Shown here one piece after another: positions 24,581-33,761 of a DNA stretch of 64,000 bases. Source of the stretch: Umezawaea endophytica (GTDB lineage Bacteria > Actinomycetota > Actinomycetes > Mycobacteriales > Pseudonocardiaceae); the NCBI RefSeq assembly GCF_025061645.1, contig NZ_JANYMP010000007.1, forward strand, positions 292,383-356,382, written 5' to 3'. Within the stretch, counting starts at the first letter, position 1; each line of letters begins with the position of its first letter. Position numbers and translations under genes: made by a program. The notes beneath the pieces were generated by a model. The model saw nothing but the letters and a program-made list of their open reading frames with translations. It was not told where the DNA came from and made no database searches.

Positions 24581-25387
24581 ATGTTCAAGATTCTCCGCTG
24601 TGCGGCCATCGGGGTGCTCACCCTCAGCCTCACCGTGTCCCTGCCTGCCGAAGGGGCGTCCTGGCCGCCGGCGCCCAAGCCGACGGTGGTGTTCGTCCAC
24701 GGCGCGTTCGCCGACTCGTCCGGCTGGACCGGCGTCATGCAGCACTTGCGCAAGAACGGTTATCCCGTCCGCGCGGCTACCAATCCCTTGCGGGGACTGG
24801 CAGGCGACTCGGCCTACGTCGCCGACTTCCTGCGCGGCATCACCGGCCCGATCATCCTGGTCGGCCACTCCTACGGCGGCATGGTGATCACCAATGCCGC
24901 GGTAGGCGTCACCACCGTCAAGGCCCTCGTCTACGTGGCCGCCCTCGCACCCGACGCCGGGGAAAGCCTGGGCGGACTGAGCGCTCGCCCGGTCGAGCAC
25001 CCGGTCCCGGCACTCCCGCTCCAACCGGTCACGATCAACCAGCCGGATGGCAGCACCGCCACCGACCTCTACCTAGACCTGGCCGAATTCCGCGCGACCT
25101 TCGCAGCCGACGTCGACCCGACCACCGCGGCGAACATGGCCGCGACACAGCGACCGCTCAACGCCACCGCAACAACCGACCTCAGCGCGACCCCGGCCTG
25201 GAAGACCATCCCGTCCTGGTTCCTGGTCGCCACGGGCGATCAGACCATCGCCCCCGACTTGCAGCGTTTCATGGCCCAGCGCGCCGGCTCGCACACCATC
25301 GAGGTAAAAACCTCGCACGCTGCGATGGTCAGCCAGCCGTCCGCCGTTGCGCGGCTGATCGGACAAGCGGATCGAAGCACCCGCTGA
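24581..25387 (+). CDS. Secreted alpha/beta hydrolase
   Basis: A 268-residue hydrolase with a Sec signal ([20 protein letters not shown], then LPAEGASW). The fold is clear: [18 protein letters not shown] (oxyanion loop), [13 protein letters not shown] with the nucleophilic serine in [15 protein letters not shown] near the acid, and SHAAMVSQP with the catalytic histidine. It resembles the EstC/HNL-like secreted esterase group of actinomycetes. The start is ATG 24581, where the signal begins, with GAAAGGG upstream. Downstream DNA is decayed. The natural substrate is unknown. Confidence 0.9.
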   Translation: MFKILRCAAIGVLTLSLTVSLPAEGASWPPAPKPTVVFVHGAFADSSGWTGVMQHLRKNGYPVRAATNPLRGLAGDSAYVADFLRGITGPIILVGHSYGGMVITNAAVGVTTVKALVYVAALAPDAGESLGGLSARPVEHPVPALPLQPVTINQPDGSTATDLYLDLAEFRATFAADVDPTTAANMAATQRPLNATATTDLSATPAWKTIPSWFLVATGDQTIAPDLQRFMAQRAGSHTIEVKTSHAAMVSQPSAVARLIGQADRSTR

Positions 25388-25388
25388 A

Positions 25389-25720
25389 CCTGACCCCGAC
25401 GTCACCATGCCGGAGCTCGGAAGCCTCGACACCTGCCGCGTGCTGCGGGCCACCGGCGATGTGACGCCCGAACTGATGCTGACCGCGCGCGACGACGTCA
25501 CCGGTCGGGTGGACGCGGGCACCGACGACTACCTCGCCAAGCCGTCCGCGCTACAGGAACTGCTTGCCAGGGTGCACGCTCTCGTCCGCCGCGGTGGGAA
25601 GCGGACGCGGCGCCCACGGATGACGACTTGCGTTTCGTCGGCCTGGTGTTGAACCCCGGCACCGCGAGGTCCGCCGGGAAGACCGGCAACTCACGCTGAC
25701 GCGGACCGAGTCCTCCAGTT
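25389..25720 (+). pseudogene. Response regulator remnant (OmpR/PhoB type)
   Basis: The frame gives [10 protein letters not shown], where the second D fits the phospho-acceptor, then [20 protein letters not shown] and [20 protein letters not shown]. This is the second half of a receiver domain, with a deletion between GRVD and AGTDDY. After a frame change, REDRQLTLTRTE matches the start of the winged-helix effector domain. The N-terminal strand with the first acidic residues and most of the effector are missing, so the gene is dead. Confidence 0.7.
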
Positions 25721-25922
25721 GGCGTGATGACGCCGCGCGCGCACGTACCTTCCTCGTCACGTTCCTCGTGGCGATGCTGGGGCGTGGAAGCACCACGCTG
25801 AACCCGCGGAGTCGAAGGCTGGGGCTGCTCGCGGTGCTGGCCTTCTGCATCGTCGTCATGTCGGCGGCCCACGGCGTCCTCTTCGAGGGCGGCTTCGAGC
25901 CGTGAGGTCGTGGACCACGAAC

Positions 25923-25954
25923 GCGGCCGGGGTGGTGACCACCACCCCGGCCGC
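25923..25954. terminator. Strong hairpin terminator
   Basis: GCGGCCGGGGTGGT (25923-25936) and ACCACCCCGGCCGC (25941-25954) form a perfect 14-bp stem closed by a GACC tetraloop. It lacks a T-tract but has the shape of an actinomycete terminator; direction is uncertain. Confidence 0.6.
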
Positions 25955-26152
25955 AACCCCGATGCTGGAGGTGGCCAAGCGGTAGGGAGAGCTGGACGAG
26001 CCTTTCACTCTGCCGTCCACGTCCTGCCCGTCCCGTTCCAGCAGTGTCCCGGCGTTCCGGACGCACATGTCGTAGTCGAGGTTCCCGAAGAGGAGGCAGA
26101 CGGTGATCTGCTGGTAGCCCTTGCCTGTCTTGTACTCCATCCGCACCGTGGT

Positions 26153-26188
26153 CCCGTTGAGCGGCATTCGCGCTGCCCAACGGGTTTT
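26153..26188 (+). terminator. Possible terminator hairpin with short T-run
   Basis: CCCGTTG (26153-26159) pairs with CAACGGG (26178-26184), with partial extra pairing inside (AGCG with CGCT), and is followed by TTTT. It would end transcripts entering from the left. Confidence 0.4.
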
Positions 26189-26314
26189 GCGTTGGTGGCC
26201 ACCGGCAGGATTCGAACTCGCAGTTCCGCCTCCTGGGGGGCGAAATGACCGCGCCGATCGAGTGGACCCGGACACTTGGGCGCCGGGAGTGTGCTTGGCT
26301 GCGGTCGCCGTCGC

Positions 26315-27222
26315 TTAGTCGGGGCGTTCCTCTTCGGCGTTGCGGAGCCAGGAGACCGAGGCGACGACCATGCAGACGGTGGTGATGAGCAGGGCCCAGA
26401 AGAAGACGATGAAGTCGCTGAGGGTGCCCACGGGTGGGGTGTTGGGCATGGAGTTGCGGATGCCGGGAACGGCGAACAGCAACGCCGCCAGCGACGCGAG
26501 AGTGGGGAAGCCGACCTTCTTCAGCGAGACGGCGCGGGCGACCATGCCGACGGTGACCACGACGAGCAGGAACAGCACGCACATCAGGCCGATGGCGAAC
26601 ACCATGACCGACACCGACCGGTGGGCCTGGATGTCGAGCAGGATGCCGCCGTCGCGGGAGTCGGGCCGCATGCTGGAGGTGACGTGCCAGTCGTGCAGCG
26701 AAGCCTGTAACACCAGCCCGGCGGGGACGGGGTTGCGCGCGTCGTCGTAGACGCTGATCTCCAGCGGGATGTCGTGGGTGTCGAACGGGTACAGCGACGT
26801 GTCGCCGCTGGCGGTGAGGCTCAGGTCGTGCAGCGGCATCCGCCGCCCGGCGTCGTAGGTCTCCACGGGTTCGGAGCCGATGTCGTCGATCTCGATCTGA
26901 ACCGTCCGGGTCAACGAGCCGTCCGAGGCCCGCAGCGCGCCCTCGGGCCGGTAGGCGAGGCCACCTGGTAAGCACCGCGAATCGGATCCACGTCCAGCAC
27001 GCTCGCCTCGATGACCAGCCGGTCCGGTCCGGCCGAGGTGCCCGGCGTGTAGGAGATCCGGGTCCCGTCGCCGGTGCTGCTGAAGGCCACCAGCATCACC
27101 GCGTAGGCGATGGTCATCACCACCAACGCCGTGATCACCAGCACCACCCGCGATCGGCGCCTTGGCGATTCGGGCTGCGGCACGACGGCGGGAGGCGCGG
27201 GACGACTGGTATCGGTGCTCAT
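26315..27222 (-). pseudogene. DUF4436 family membrane protein, broken by one frameshift
   Basis: The N-terminal frame (ATG 27222) carries one membrane helix (SRVVLVITALVVMTIAYAVM) and runs to LDVDPIRGAYQV near 26970. There the frame must change by one base to continue GLAYRPEGALRASDG, then DTSLYPFDTHDIPLEISVYD and four more membrane helices (SVMVFAIGLMCVLFLLVVVT; FIVFFWALLITTVCMVVASV). Both halves match the DUF4436 layout of an N-terminal anchor, extracytoplasmic domain and C-terminal helices. A single missing base, real or a sequencing error, explains it. Function of the family is unknown. Confidence 0.7.
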
Positions 27223-27473
27223 CCCTGATAGCACTACCGGCCCTCATCGGGCGGTCGCCACACAAGTCCCGCTTAAGCACCGGAAGTTCACGAGATCAGG
27301 CGACCCCCAGTCGTCCCGACGCACCCCGCCCGGCACAGAGCGGACGGCCGGGTCACTACCCAGGCTGATCGGTACACGGCACGCGCGGTCGTGAGCATCC
27401 CCGAAGACGCGTGATTAAAAGCGGGAGACGGTCGAGCATTTCCCGTCTCACACGCACCTTCTACTTTGGACTC

Positions 27474-28388
27474 ATGCAGAAATTCACTCTCGGTGATGTC
27501 GAGATCTCCCGAGTGGTCGAGTGGCACGGGAACTTCGCTCCAGCAGGGGTCCTGTTCCCGTCCATGCCCGACGAACTCTGGCGTGAGCACGAGTCCTGGC
27601 TGGACCCGGAGTTCTGGAACGCCACGACCGGCGACTACTACGCGTACATGCAGACGTGGGTGCTGCGGAGTGCCGGACGGGTCGTGCTGGTCGATACGGG
27701 CCTGGGTAACGACAAACCCCGTGACCACGAACTCCTGGCCCGACGTGATGGCGACTTCCTCGCCCGGTTGGCGGACGCGGGGGTGGAGCCGGAGGACGTC
27801 GACATCGTCGTCAACACCCACCTCCACGCCGATCACGTGGGGTGGAACACCCGACTCGTCGACGGCGAGTGGGTCCCGACGTTCCCGAACGCCCGGTACC
27901 TGATGAGCAGGGCCGACTTCGACTACTGGAATCCCGCCAACGGCCACGTCCAACGGTCGACGTTCGGCTCGGTCGACGACAGTCGGGCCACGTTCGCCGA
28001 CAGCGTCCTGCCGATCCACCAGGCGGGCCAGGCGGTGCTGTGGGAAGGCGACGGCCACCGGATCGACGAGGACCTGTCACTCGAACTGGCTCCCGGCCAC
28101 ACACCGGGCTCCGCCGTGCTGCGACTCGAGTCCGGCACCGACCGGGCGATGTTCGTCGGGGACGTCGTCCACACGCCGCTCCAGATGATCGAGCCGAATC
28201 ACGACACCTGTCTGAGCGAGGACCAGGTCGAAGCCGCGCGGTCACGCGATCGGGTCCTCGAACAGGCGGCAGCGACCAACAGCCTGGTGGTGCCCGCTCA
28301 CTTGGGCGGCGCGGCCGCCGCTGAAGTCGCCTACGCGAACGGCGCGTACTCGATCAAGCGGTGGGGCCCTCTGACGCCCTTCCGCTGA
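27474..28388 (+). CDS. MBL-fold metallo-hydrolase
   Basis: A 304-residue metallo-beta-lactamase fold enzyme. The zinc-binding signature NTHLHADHVGW is intact (H-x-H-x-D-H). Further metal ligands appear in LELAPGHTPGSAVLRL and MFVGDVVHTP (bridging aspartate), and the last histidine in VVPAHLGG. The upper-motif VLVDTGLGND is also present. The layout resembles the AHL-lactonase/AttM-like group of two-zinc hydrolases, though lactone cleavage is only a possibility. Start ATG 27474 begins MQKFTLGDVEIS. An AraC regulator follows 40 bp downstream on the same strand and probably controls or accompanies it. Confidence 0.9.
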   Translation: MQKFTLGDVEISRVVEWHGNFAPAGVLFPSMPDELWREHESWLDPEFWNATTGDYYAYMQTWVLRSAGRVVLVDTGLGNDKPRDHELLARRDGDFLARLADAGVEPEDVDIVVNTHLHADHVGWNTRLVDGEWVPTFPNARYLMSRADFDYWNPANGHVQRSTFGSVDDSRATFADSVLPIHQAGQAVLWEGDGHRIDEDLSLELAPGHTPGSAVLRLESGTDRAMFVGDVVHTPLQMIEPNHDTCLSEDQVEAARSRDRVLEQAAATNSLVVPAHLGGAAAAEVAYANGAYSIKRWGPLTPFR

Positions 28389-28428
28389 CCGCTTCAAGAT
28401 GAACCACATCGTCGGAGAGGAGCTCGGT

Positions 28429-29343
28429 ATGGACGTGCTGAGCGATGTGATCGGCGCGATGCGCGCGGGTCGGCCCTACTCGTCGCTCACATCGGCGGAA
28501 GCGGCGTGGAGGATGGACTTCCCGTCTTTCGGAGGCGCCCGGTTCCACGTGGTCACGGCAGGCCGGTGCCGCATCACCCGTGGGCGGGGGGCCGCTGTCA
28601 CCCTGCGTCCCGGCGACGCCGTCCTGTTCCCGCACGGTGCGGAACACGCGCTGGAGAACGCCGGTGACGGCACGACCCAACTGGTGTGCGGCGCCTACCA
28701 ACTCGACCAGGCACGTCCCCACCCGCTCATCCAGGACCTCCCCGACCTGGTGCACGTGCCCGCCCGATCGGATCGCCACCCCAACCTCCAGACGTCGATC
28801 AGCCTCCTGCGGGACGAACTGGACCACCAGGCACCTGGCAACGACGTGGTGGTGCCCGCGCTGCTCGACGTCGTCCTCGTGCACCTGTTCCGCGCCTGGA
28901 TCACCGAACGCGCCGAGAGCCAGGACACCGGGTGGTGCGTCGCCCTCGGGGACCGGGCGATCTCCCGATCGCTGCGCGCCATGCACCAGCAACCCGCGGG
29001 CAGGTGGACGGTCGAGTCCCTGGGCGCGCAGGCGGGCCTGTCCCGCGCCGCGTTCGCCCGCAGGTTCGCGTCACTGGTCGGACTGCCACCGCTCACCTAC
29101 CTGACGTGGTGGCGGCTCACCACCGCGGCACGCCTGCTCCGGACGACCGACACACCCCTGTCGATCGTCGCCCAGCGCAGCGGGTACGGCTCCGCCTACG
29201 CCTTCGCCAACGCCTTCAAGCGCGAGTACGGGCTCCCCGCGGGCGAGTACCGACGGCAGCGCCGCACCGACCACCGGCACATCGCCGAGTGGGAGCCCCC
29301 GTCGTCCGGTTTCCCGCTCACCCTGGCCCCGGAAGCACGGTAG
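28429..29343 (+). CDS. AraC family regulator (cupin_6 sensor)
   Basis: A 304-residue regulator. The N-terminal cupin_6 ligand domain contains FHVVTAGRCRITRGRGAAV and LRPGDAVLFPHGAEHAL. The C-terminal double HTH reads WTVESLGAQAGLSRAAFARR and LSIVAQRSGYGSAYAFANAF, ending KREYGLPAGEYRR. Start ATG 28429 has AGGAG six bases upstream; ATG 28399 would add ten residues. It lies directly after the metallo-hydrolase gene in the same direction. Members of this subgroup often repress or activate adjacent oxidoreductases. Confidence 0.88.
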   Translation: MDVLSDVIGAMRAGRPYSSLTSAEAAWRMDFPSFGGARFHVVTAGRCRITRGRGAAVTLRPGDAVLFPHGAEHALENAGDGTTQLVCGAYQLDQARPHPLIQDLPDLVHVPARSDRHPNLQTSISLLRDELDHQAPGNDVVVPALLDVVLVHLFRAWITERAESQDTGWCVALGDRAISRSLRAMHQQPAGRWTVESLGAQAGLSRAAFARRFASLVGLPPLTYLTWWRLTTAARLLRTTDTPLSIVAQRSGYGSAYAFANAFKREYGLPAGEYRRQRRTDHRHIAEWEPPSSGFPLTLAPEAR

Positions 29344-29482
29344 CCGCGGACCTGCCGTCCGGAGTGGACGGAGAACCGCGGACCGCGCGACCGTTGGGAT
29401 AGAGTGCCTTCCGCGGTGTCCAAGGCCGCGAGGGCTGGATGGGTATCGGCGACACGCGACAGCCGGGTGACGGAAGGCCGTT

Positions 29483-30133
29483 ATGGGCAACAAAGAGCGA
29501 ATCGTGACCGAGGCGCTCCGCCTGTTCAACGAGAACGGGTTCGACCTCGTCACCACGAATCAGATATCCAAAGAGCTGAAGATCAGCCCCGGCAACCTGT
29601 ACTACCACTTCCGCAACAAAGAGGAGATCGCCTCGGAGCTGTACTCCCACATGACGGACGAAGTGCGCAGGAATGGCTCCTGGAACTCGCCCGTGACGGC
29701 CACCGGGGTGGCGATGGCGTACCTGGGTTCTTTTGACACGATCCAGCGGTTCCGATTCGTCTTCGCCGATTCGACGACGCTGATGCACGCCAGCCCTTCC
29801 CTCGCTTCCCGACACAGGCAATCCCTGTCCTGGGCTACCGACCGCTTGGTCGCGCTGTTCGAGGAATTGCGGGCGCTGGGACATCTCCGGAGCCCCGATC
29901 TTCCAGGGGACACCGTCGCCCGGTGCGCGTCGACCACCGCGGTGGTGTTCGTGGGGTGGTGGCAGTACCTCGGAGCGATCCACGGGGGCCGCGCGGCTAC
30001 CCACGCCCAGTTGGGAGAAGCGGCGCGGCAGGCGTTCTCGATCGTCGAGCCGCACCTGACCGAGGACTTCGCCGCCGAGGTCACCTCCGAGATCGACCGG
30101 ATAGCCGCTGATCGGACGATGTCCACGCGCTAG
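29483..30133 (+). CDS. TetR family transcriptional regulator
   Basis: A 216-residue TetR-type protein. The HTH is textbook: KERIVTEALRLFNENGFDLV, then TTNQISKELKISPGNLYYHF and RNKEEIASEL. The ligand domain is FadR/TetR_C_13-like with VVFVGWWQYLGAI. It ends four bases into the convergent reductase gene. That reductase and the Rieske oxygenase share a palindrome-bearing promoter, the most likely target of this repressor (inference). Confidence 0.92.
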   Translation: MGNKERIVTEALRLFNENGFDLVTTNQISKELKISPGNLYYHFRNKEEIASELYSHMTDEVRRNGSWNSPVTATGVAMAYLGSFDTIQRFRFVFADSTTLMHASPSLASRHRQSLSWATDRLVALFEELRALGHLRSPDLPGDTVARCASTTAVVFVGWWQYLGAIHGGRAATHAQLGEAARQAFSIVEPHLTEDFAAEVTSEIDRIAADRTMSTR

Positions 30134-31071
30134 ACGTCGAGCACGATGACGTCACCGTCGACCGCGCGCACCACGCAGGGGAAGCAGACGTCGGCGGCGC
30201 GGGTCATCCCGACGAGGCTGTCACCGTGGTCGGTCCGACCGGCGAGCAACGGCGTTTCGCACGTCCCGCAGATGCCTGCTCGACACGACCACGGGATGTC
30301 GACTCCTCGCTCTTCGAGAACGTCCAGGACGCTCACGCCTGCCGGAACCTGCGCCCTTCCACCGGATCGACCGAGCTCGACCTCGAAACTCCCCTCCAGG
30401 TCAGCAGTGGCCGCAAAGCGCTCGGAAAGGACTCGTGGGCTGCCGGTGCCTGAGAAAACACCGGAAACCGACTCGATCAGCCCGGCCGGACCGCAGCAGT
30501 AGACGACGGTCGACGGCCCCTCGATCCACTCCCCCACCAAGGCGGCGACGTCCGGTCGTCCGCGCGACGCCGTCTCCCACACGGTCACCCTTTCCCGGAC
30601 GCCCCGGAGGTGATCGAGGAAAGCCATCTCCTGCCGGGACGAGCCGATGTACAGCAGGTGCCAGGAAGCCCCTCGTTCGGCGAGTTCGAGCGCCATGGCG
30701 AGTATCGGGGTTATTCCCACGCCGCCCGCGATCAGGACGTGGTTGTCGCTGTTCGGATCGATCCCGAACGTGGTCGACGGTGAACTGGCCTCGAGCGAGG
30801 TGCCCACCGTGGCGTTGTCGTGCAGCCACCGCGCGGCTCCGTCGCCGCGATTCCTCACGCCCAGCCGCCAGCGATCATCGGCCGGGCGACCGCACAGCGA
30901 CAAGGAGCAGGAACCCGCAGGGGTGTGAATGGTGACGTGACCACCGGGGGTCCAGCCCGGCAGCGCGCGATCCGAATCCGCACCCACGTCGAGAGCCAGC
31001 ACGTGACGTGCCGCGGTCCAGGCCGCGGTCACAACGACGGGAAATCTCGACTCAAGCACAGAAACCTCCAT
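30130..31071 (-). CDS. PDR/VanB family oxygenase reductase (FMN/FAD, NAD, 2Fe-2S)
   Basis: A 313-residue electron-transfer flavoprotein of the phthalate dioxygenase reductase type. Domains in order: a flavin-binding barrel (SLSLCGRPADDRWRLGVRN), an NAD-binding domain with LIAGGVGITPILAMALE and YCCGPAGLIESV, and a C-terminal plant-type ferredoxin with cysteines in SCRAGICGTCETPLLAG plus CFPC near the end. It is divergent from the Rieske oxygenase at 31215, to which it should pass electrons, making a complete two-component monooxygenase/demethylase. One unusual feature: the flavin motif is RPxDD rather than the common RxYS. Confidence 0.93.
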   Translation of the reverse strand: MEVSVLESRFPVVVTAAWTAARHVLALDVGADSDRALPGWTPGGHVTIHTPAGSCSLSLCGRPADDRWRLGVRNRGDGAARWLHDNATVGTSLEASSPSTTFGIDPNSDNHVLIAGGVGITPILAMALELAERGASWHLLYIGSSRQEMAFLDHLRGVRERVTVWETASRGRPDVAALVGEWIEGPSTVVYCCGPAGLIESVSGVFSGTGSPRVLSERFAATADLEGSFEVELGRSGGRAQVPAGVSVLDVLEERGVDIPWSCRAGICGTCETPLLAGRTDHGDSLVGMTRAADVCFPCVVRAVDGDVIVLDV

Positions 31072-31103
31072 GGTGACGAGGGTTGGTTGACCGCCCGCTC
31101 TCC

Positions 31104-31120
31104 TAGAGCTTAGACTCTAA
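31104..31120. promoter_or_regulatory. Palindromic operator in reductase / Rieske oxygenase promoter
   Basis: TTAGACTCTAA (31110-31120) is a perfect 11-bp palindrome, and TAGAG-N6-CTCTA (31104-31119) overlaps it. It lies 33 bases upstream of the reductase start and 95 upstream of the oxygenase start. Likely bound by the neighbouring TetR protein. Confidence 0.5.
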
Positions 31121-31214
31121 CATCTGGTGCGGCAAGCAGGCTCCCACCACTCTCATCTCGCACCAGGTGTGTTTTCTGAGCGTGGAAATCGAATACCATG
31201 GCAGGGGTGCACAA

Positions 31215-32240
31215 GTGACGGCAATTCAGGAAAACCGAGCCCACGACACGACTCCGCAGCGCCGACTCAAAGGACGAGCGATCCCAGCGGAAGGCGAAGG
31301 AGGTGTTTTCAGTGAAACCTGGTTTCCGGTCTGCTTGAGTTCCGACGTCCCGGCACGAGGAGTGCACGGATGCGATTTCCTCGATGGACGGGTGATCGTT
31401 TCCCGCGATCGACACGGAGAAGTTCGCGTGTTCAGCGCGTACTGCCTGCACCTCGGGGCGGACTTGTCGATCGGGCAGGTCACCGAGTCCGGCAACATCC
31501 GGTGCCCGTTCCACGGTTGGGAGTACGACGGCGGCAGCGGGCGGTGCGCACACCTCCCGTCAGGGGATCCGGTCCCGCCCCGAGCGTCGCTGTACCGGTT
31601 CCCGACCGTGGAGCGGTACGGCGTCGTCTTCGCGTTCAACGGCGTGGAACCGCGCTTCTCGATTCCGGACTTCGATCGACCGGAGGATTCACTGGTCCTC
31701 CGGTCGGGGACCTTCCCGGACCGATTCCAGGTCGACCCCTGGGTCATCTGCGCCAACACCCCCGATCTGCTGCACGTCACCGAGCTGCACCACTTCGACA
31801 TGCGCAACGATCCGTACGAGGAGGCCACCTGGCAGGACTACTCGGCGACCTTCCCCATCCACGCGGTGGCCCCGGCGGGTGTGGTCTTCGACATCCGTCC
31901 GGAAATCCACGGGACGAACCTGTTCCACCAGAACGGAACGGTCGACGGCCGCTGGTTCGGGTGGTCCACCTGGATGGGGATCCCCACCCCCGGCCAGACC
32001 ACCGTGTTCTACACGATCTGCGCTCAACCCGAACCCGGTGAGACGTCCGAGCAAACCGGCGAATTCCTCGACTACGTGCTGGACCTGGAGATGTCGATCG
32101 CCTCCGAGGACGTGCCGATCTTCGCCGGCATGCGCTACACCCCCGGAAACCTGACCCGTGGCGATCGGGTGCTCGCCCGCTTCTTCGAGTACCTGCGAAC
32201 CTTTCCGCGGTCGCACCCGTCAGCCGAGTTCCTGAACTGA
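31215..32240 (+). CDS. Rieske non-heme iron oxygenase, alpha subunit
   Basis: A 341-residue oxygenase component. The Rieske cluster ligands are YCLHLGADL (C-x-H) and CPFHGWEYD (C-x2-H). The mononuclear iron site is in NTPDLLHVTELHHFD, with two histidines after the bridging aspartate. The C-terminal part is shorter than in phthalate-type enzymes and close to the VanA/KshA-like group, which hydroxylate or demethylate aromatic or steroidal substrates. Start GTG 31215 has AGGGG upstream. The reductase partner is divergent at 30130-31071. Substrate not determinable. Confidence 0.9.
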   Translation: MTAIQENRAHDTTPQRRLKGRAIPAEGEGGVFSETWFPVCLSSDVPARGVHGCDFLDGRVIVSRDRHGEVRVFSAYCLHLGADLSIGQVTESGNIRCPFHGWEYDGGSGRCAHLPSGDPVPPRASLYRFPTVERYGVVFAFNGVEPRFSIPDFDRPEDSLVLRSGTFPDRFQVDPWVICANTPDLLHVTELHHFDMRNDPYEEATWQDYSATFPIHAVAPAGVVFDIRPEIHGTNLFHQNGTVDGRWFGWSTWMGIPTPGQTTVFYTICAQPEPGETSEQTGEFLDYVLDLEMSIASEDVPIFAGMRYTPGNLTRGDRVLARFFEYLRTFPRSHPSAEFLN

Positions 32241-32345
32241 CCTGATCCATCGGACGGGGTCGGCCAGGACGAACGCCGTCGCTCGGACTCGAGCGGCGGC
32301 GTTCGGAACGTCGATCGGCATGACCCCACCACGGATGCCGACCGC

Positions 32346-32362
32346 TAGACGACCGGTCTAAT
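32346..32362. promoter_or_regulatory. TetR operator, copy 1
   Basis: TAGACGACCGGTCTA forms an inverted repeat (TAGAC with GTCTA) 14 bases before the TetR GTG. The 16-base core AGACGACCGGTCTAAT (32347-32362) recurs exactly at 33021-33036, before the DJ-1 gene, which ties both to one regulator. Confidence 0.7.
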
Positions 32363-32373
32363 GGAGTGCTAGC

Positions 32374-32976
32374 GTGACCGTCGTGCCGACCACCTCGGGG
32401 AACACCGACACCCGCCAGGGCATCATCGACGCCGCCCAGCGGATCATGGCCCACAAGGGGTACGCCGCGGTCGGCATCAACGAGGTGCTCGCCGAGGCAA
32501 AGGTGCCGAAAGGGTCCTTCTACCACTACTTCAGCTCGAAGGACGCCTTCGGCGAGGCCGTGATGAAGAGCTACTTCCACGAGTACCTCGCCGACATGGA
32601 CCGCCTGCTGAAACCGGGCGGCCGGTCGGCGGCCGAGCGGCTGATGGCCTACTGGCGGCAGTGGCACGACACGCAGAGCCTCGACGACTGCAACGGCAGG
32701 TGCCTGGCAGTGAAGCTGGGAGCCGAGGTGGCGGACCTGTCGGAGTCCATGCGGCTCGTGCTCAAGGAGGGCACGACCGCGATCGTCGATCGTGTCGAGC
32801 AGGTGATCGACCAGGGGCTGCGGGACGGGTCGCTGACGATCGCCTGGGAGGCGCGCGCGACGGCGCAGGTCCTCTACGACATGTGGCTCGGCGCCAGCGT
32901 GCTGGCCAAGATCCACCGCAGCAGCGCGCCGATGGACACGACGATGACGGCCACCCGCCGGCTCCTGGGCCAGTAG
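32374..32976 (+). CDS. TetR family transcriptional regulator
   Basis: A 200-residue TetR-type repressor of the AcuR/NemR-like group. HTH: TRQGIIDAAQRIMAHKGYAA, VGINEVLAEAKVPKGSFYHY, with FSSKDAFGEAV following. The ligand domain carries the conserved CNGRCLAVKLGAEVAD, whose cysteines match those used in electrophile sensing by NemR-type proteins. Start GTG 32374 has GGAG seven bases upstream. The same 16-base operator stands before this gene and the next, so it controls itself and the DJ-1 protein, likely in a reactive-aldehyde or electrophile response (family inference). Confidence 0.92.
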   Translation: MTVVPTTSGNTDTRQGIIDAAQRIMAHKGYAAVGINEVLAEAKVPKGSFYHYFSSKDAFGEAVMKSYFHEYLADMDRLLKPGGRSAAERLMAYWRQWHDTQSLDDCNGRCLAVKLGAEVADLSESMRLVLKEGTTAIVDRVEQVIDQGLRDGSLTIAWEARATAQVLYDMWLGASVLAKIHRSSAPMDTTMTATRRLLGQ

Positions 32977-33020
32977 CGCGGCACGAACGCGCGTCCGATC
33001 CCGAACGCTTACCCGGTTGG

Positions 33021-33036
33021 AGACGACCGGTCTAAT
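33021..33036. promoter_or_regulatory. TetR operator, copy 2
   Basis: Exact repeat of AGACGACCGGTCTAAT, 12 bases before the ATG of the DJ-1 protein and overlapping its likely promoter and ribosome binding site region. Confidence 0.7.
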
Positions 33037-33048
33037 AGAGGAGGAACA

Positions 33049-33738
33049 ATGAAGGTTCTCGTCGTTCTCACATCCCACGACCAGCTCGGTGACACCGGGC
33101 GCAAGACGGGTTTCTGGCTCGAGGAACTGGCGGCCCCCTACTACCGCTTCAAGAACGCGGGCTGGGAGGTCGTGCTCGCCTCCCCCGAGGGCGGTCAGCC
33201 CCCGCTCGACCCGGTGAGCAACGAACCGGCCTCCCAGACCGACGACACGCGCCGCTTCGAAGCCGACGCGGAAGCGACCGCGGCCCTGGCGTCCACGGCA
33301 CGCCTCGACTCCGTCAAGGCCGACGACTTCGACGCGGTCTTCTACCCCGGTGGGCACGGACCGCTGTGGGACCTCGCCGAGGACGCGGACTCCGTCCGGC
33401 TGATCGAGAGCACGCTGCGCTCGGGCAAGCCGGTCACGCTCGTGTGCCACGCGCCCGGCGTTCTGCGCCACGCCACCGACGAGGACGGCACGCCCTTGGT
33501 CCGGGGCAAGGACGTCACCGGCTTCACCAACACCGAGGAGGACGGGGTGGGTCTCACCGACGTCGTCCCCTTCCTGGTCGAGGACGAGCTCACGAGGCTG
33601 GGTGGCCGCTACTCCAAGACCGACGACTGGCAGCCCTACGTCGTCCGGGACGGGCTGCTGATCACCGGTCAGAACCCGGCCTCGTCCGCCCCCGCCGCCG
33701 ACGCCCTCATCGCGCTGCTCGACGAGCGCACCGGCTGA
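33049..33738 (+). CDS. DJ-1/PfpI class I glutamine amidotransferase-like protein (Hsp31/glyoxalase III-like)
   Basis: A 229-residue protein of the Hsp31-like branch. Seen: [20 protein letters not shown], where the E/D-rich loop and EEL follow, [32 protein letters not shown], and the nucleophile elbow [11 protein letters not shown] with its cysteine followed by histidine. Members convert methylglyoxal to lactate without glutathione or act as chaperones. GGAGGA just before ATG 33049 is a strong ribosome binding site. It shares an exact operator with the TetR gene, fitting an electrophile-induced detoxification unit. Confidence 0.92.
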   Translation: MKVLVVLTSHDQLGDTGRKTGFWLEELAAPYYRFKNAGWEVVLASPEGGQPPLDPVSNEPASQTDDTRRFEADAEATAALASTARLDSVKADDFDAVFYPGGHGPLWDLAEDADSVRLIESTLRSGKPVTLVCHAPGVLRHATDEDGTPLVRGKDVTGFTNTEEDGVGLTDVVPFLVEDELTRLGGRYSKTDDWQPYVVRDGLLITGQNPASSAPAADALIALLDERTG

Positions 33739-33761
33739 GGCCTCGCCACTACGGTGGACCC

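Larger units (their letters stand above)
25721..26314. other. Non-coding stretch with hairpins and a tRNA-like tail
   Basis: No gene I can support. It holds a very stable hairpin (25923-25954), a second hairpin followed by TTTT (26153-26188) and a sequence on the minus strand resembling the T-arm and acceptor end of a tRNA (26196-26243). A short forward frame at 25774-25905 codes a hydrophobic segment but has no ribosome binding site. Confidence 0.5.

Noticed and set aside
25774-25905. 43-residue frame with one hydrophobic segment
   Set aside because: No ribosome binding site, no recognised family, and it follows a decayed response regulator.
25856-26275. 139-residue reverse frame
   Set aside because: It passes through the 14-bp hairpin and the tRNA-like tail, and its composition is not typical of a protein.
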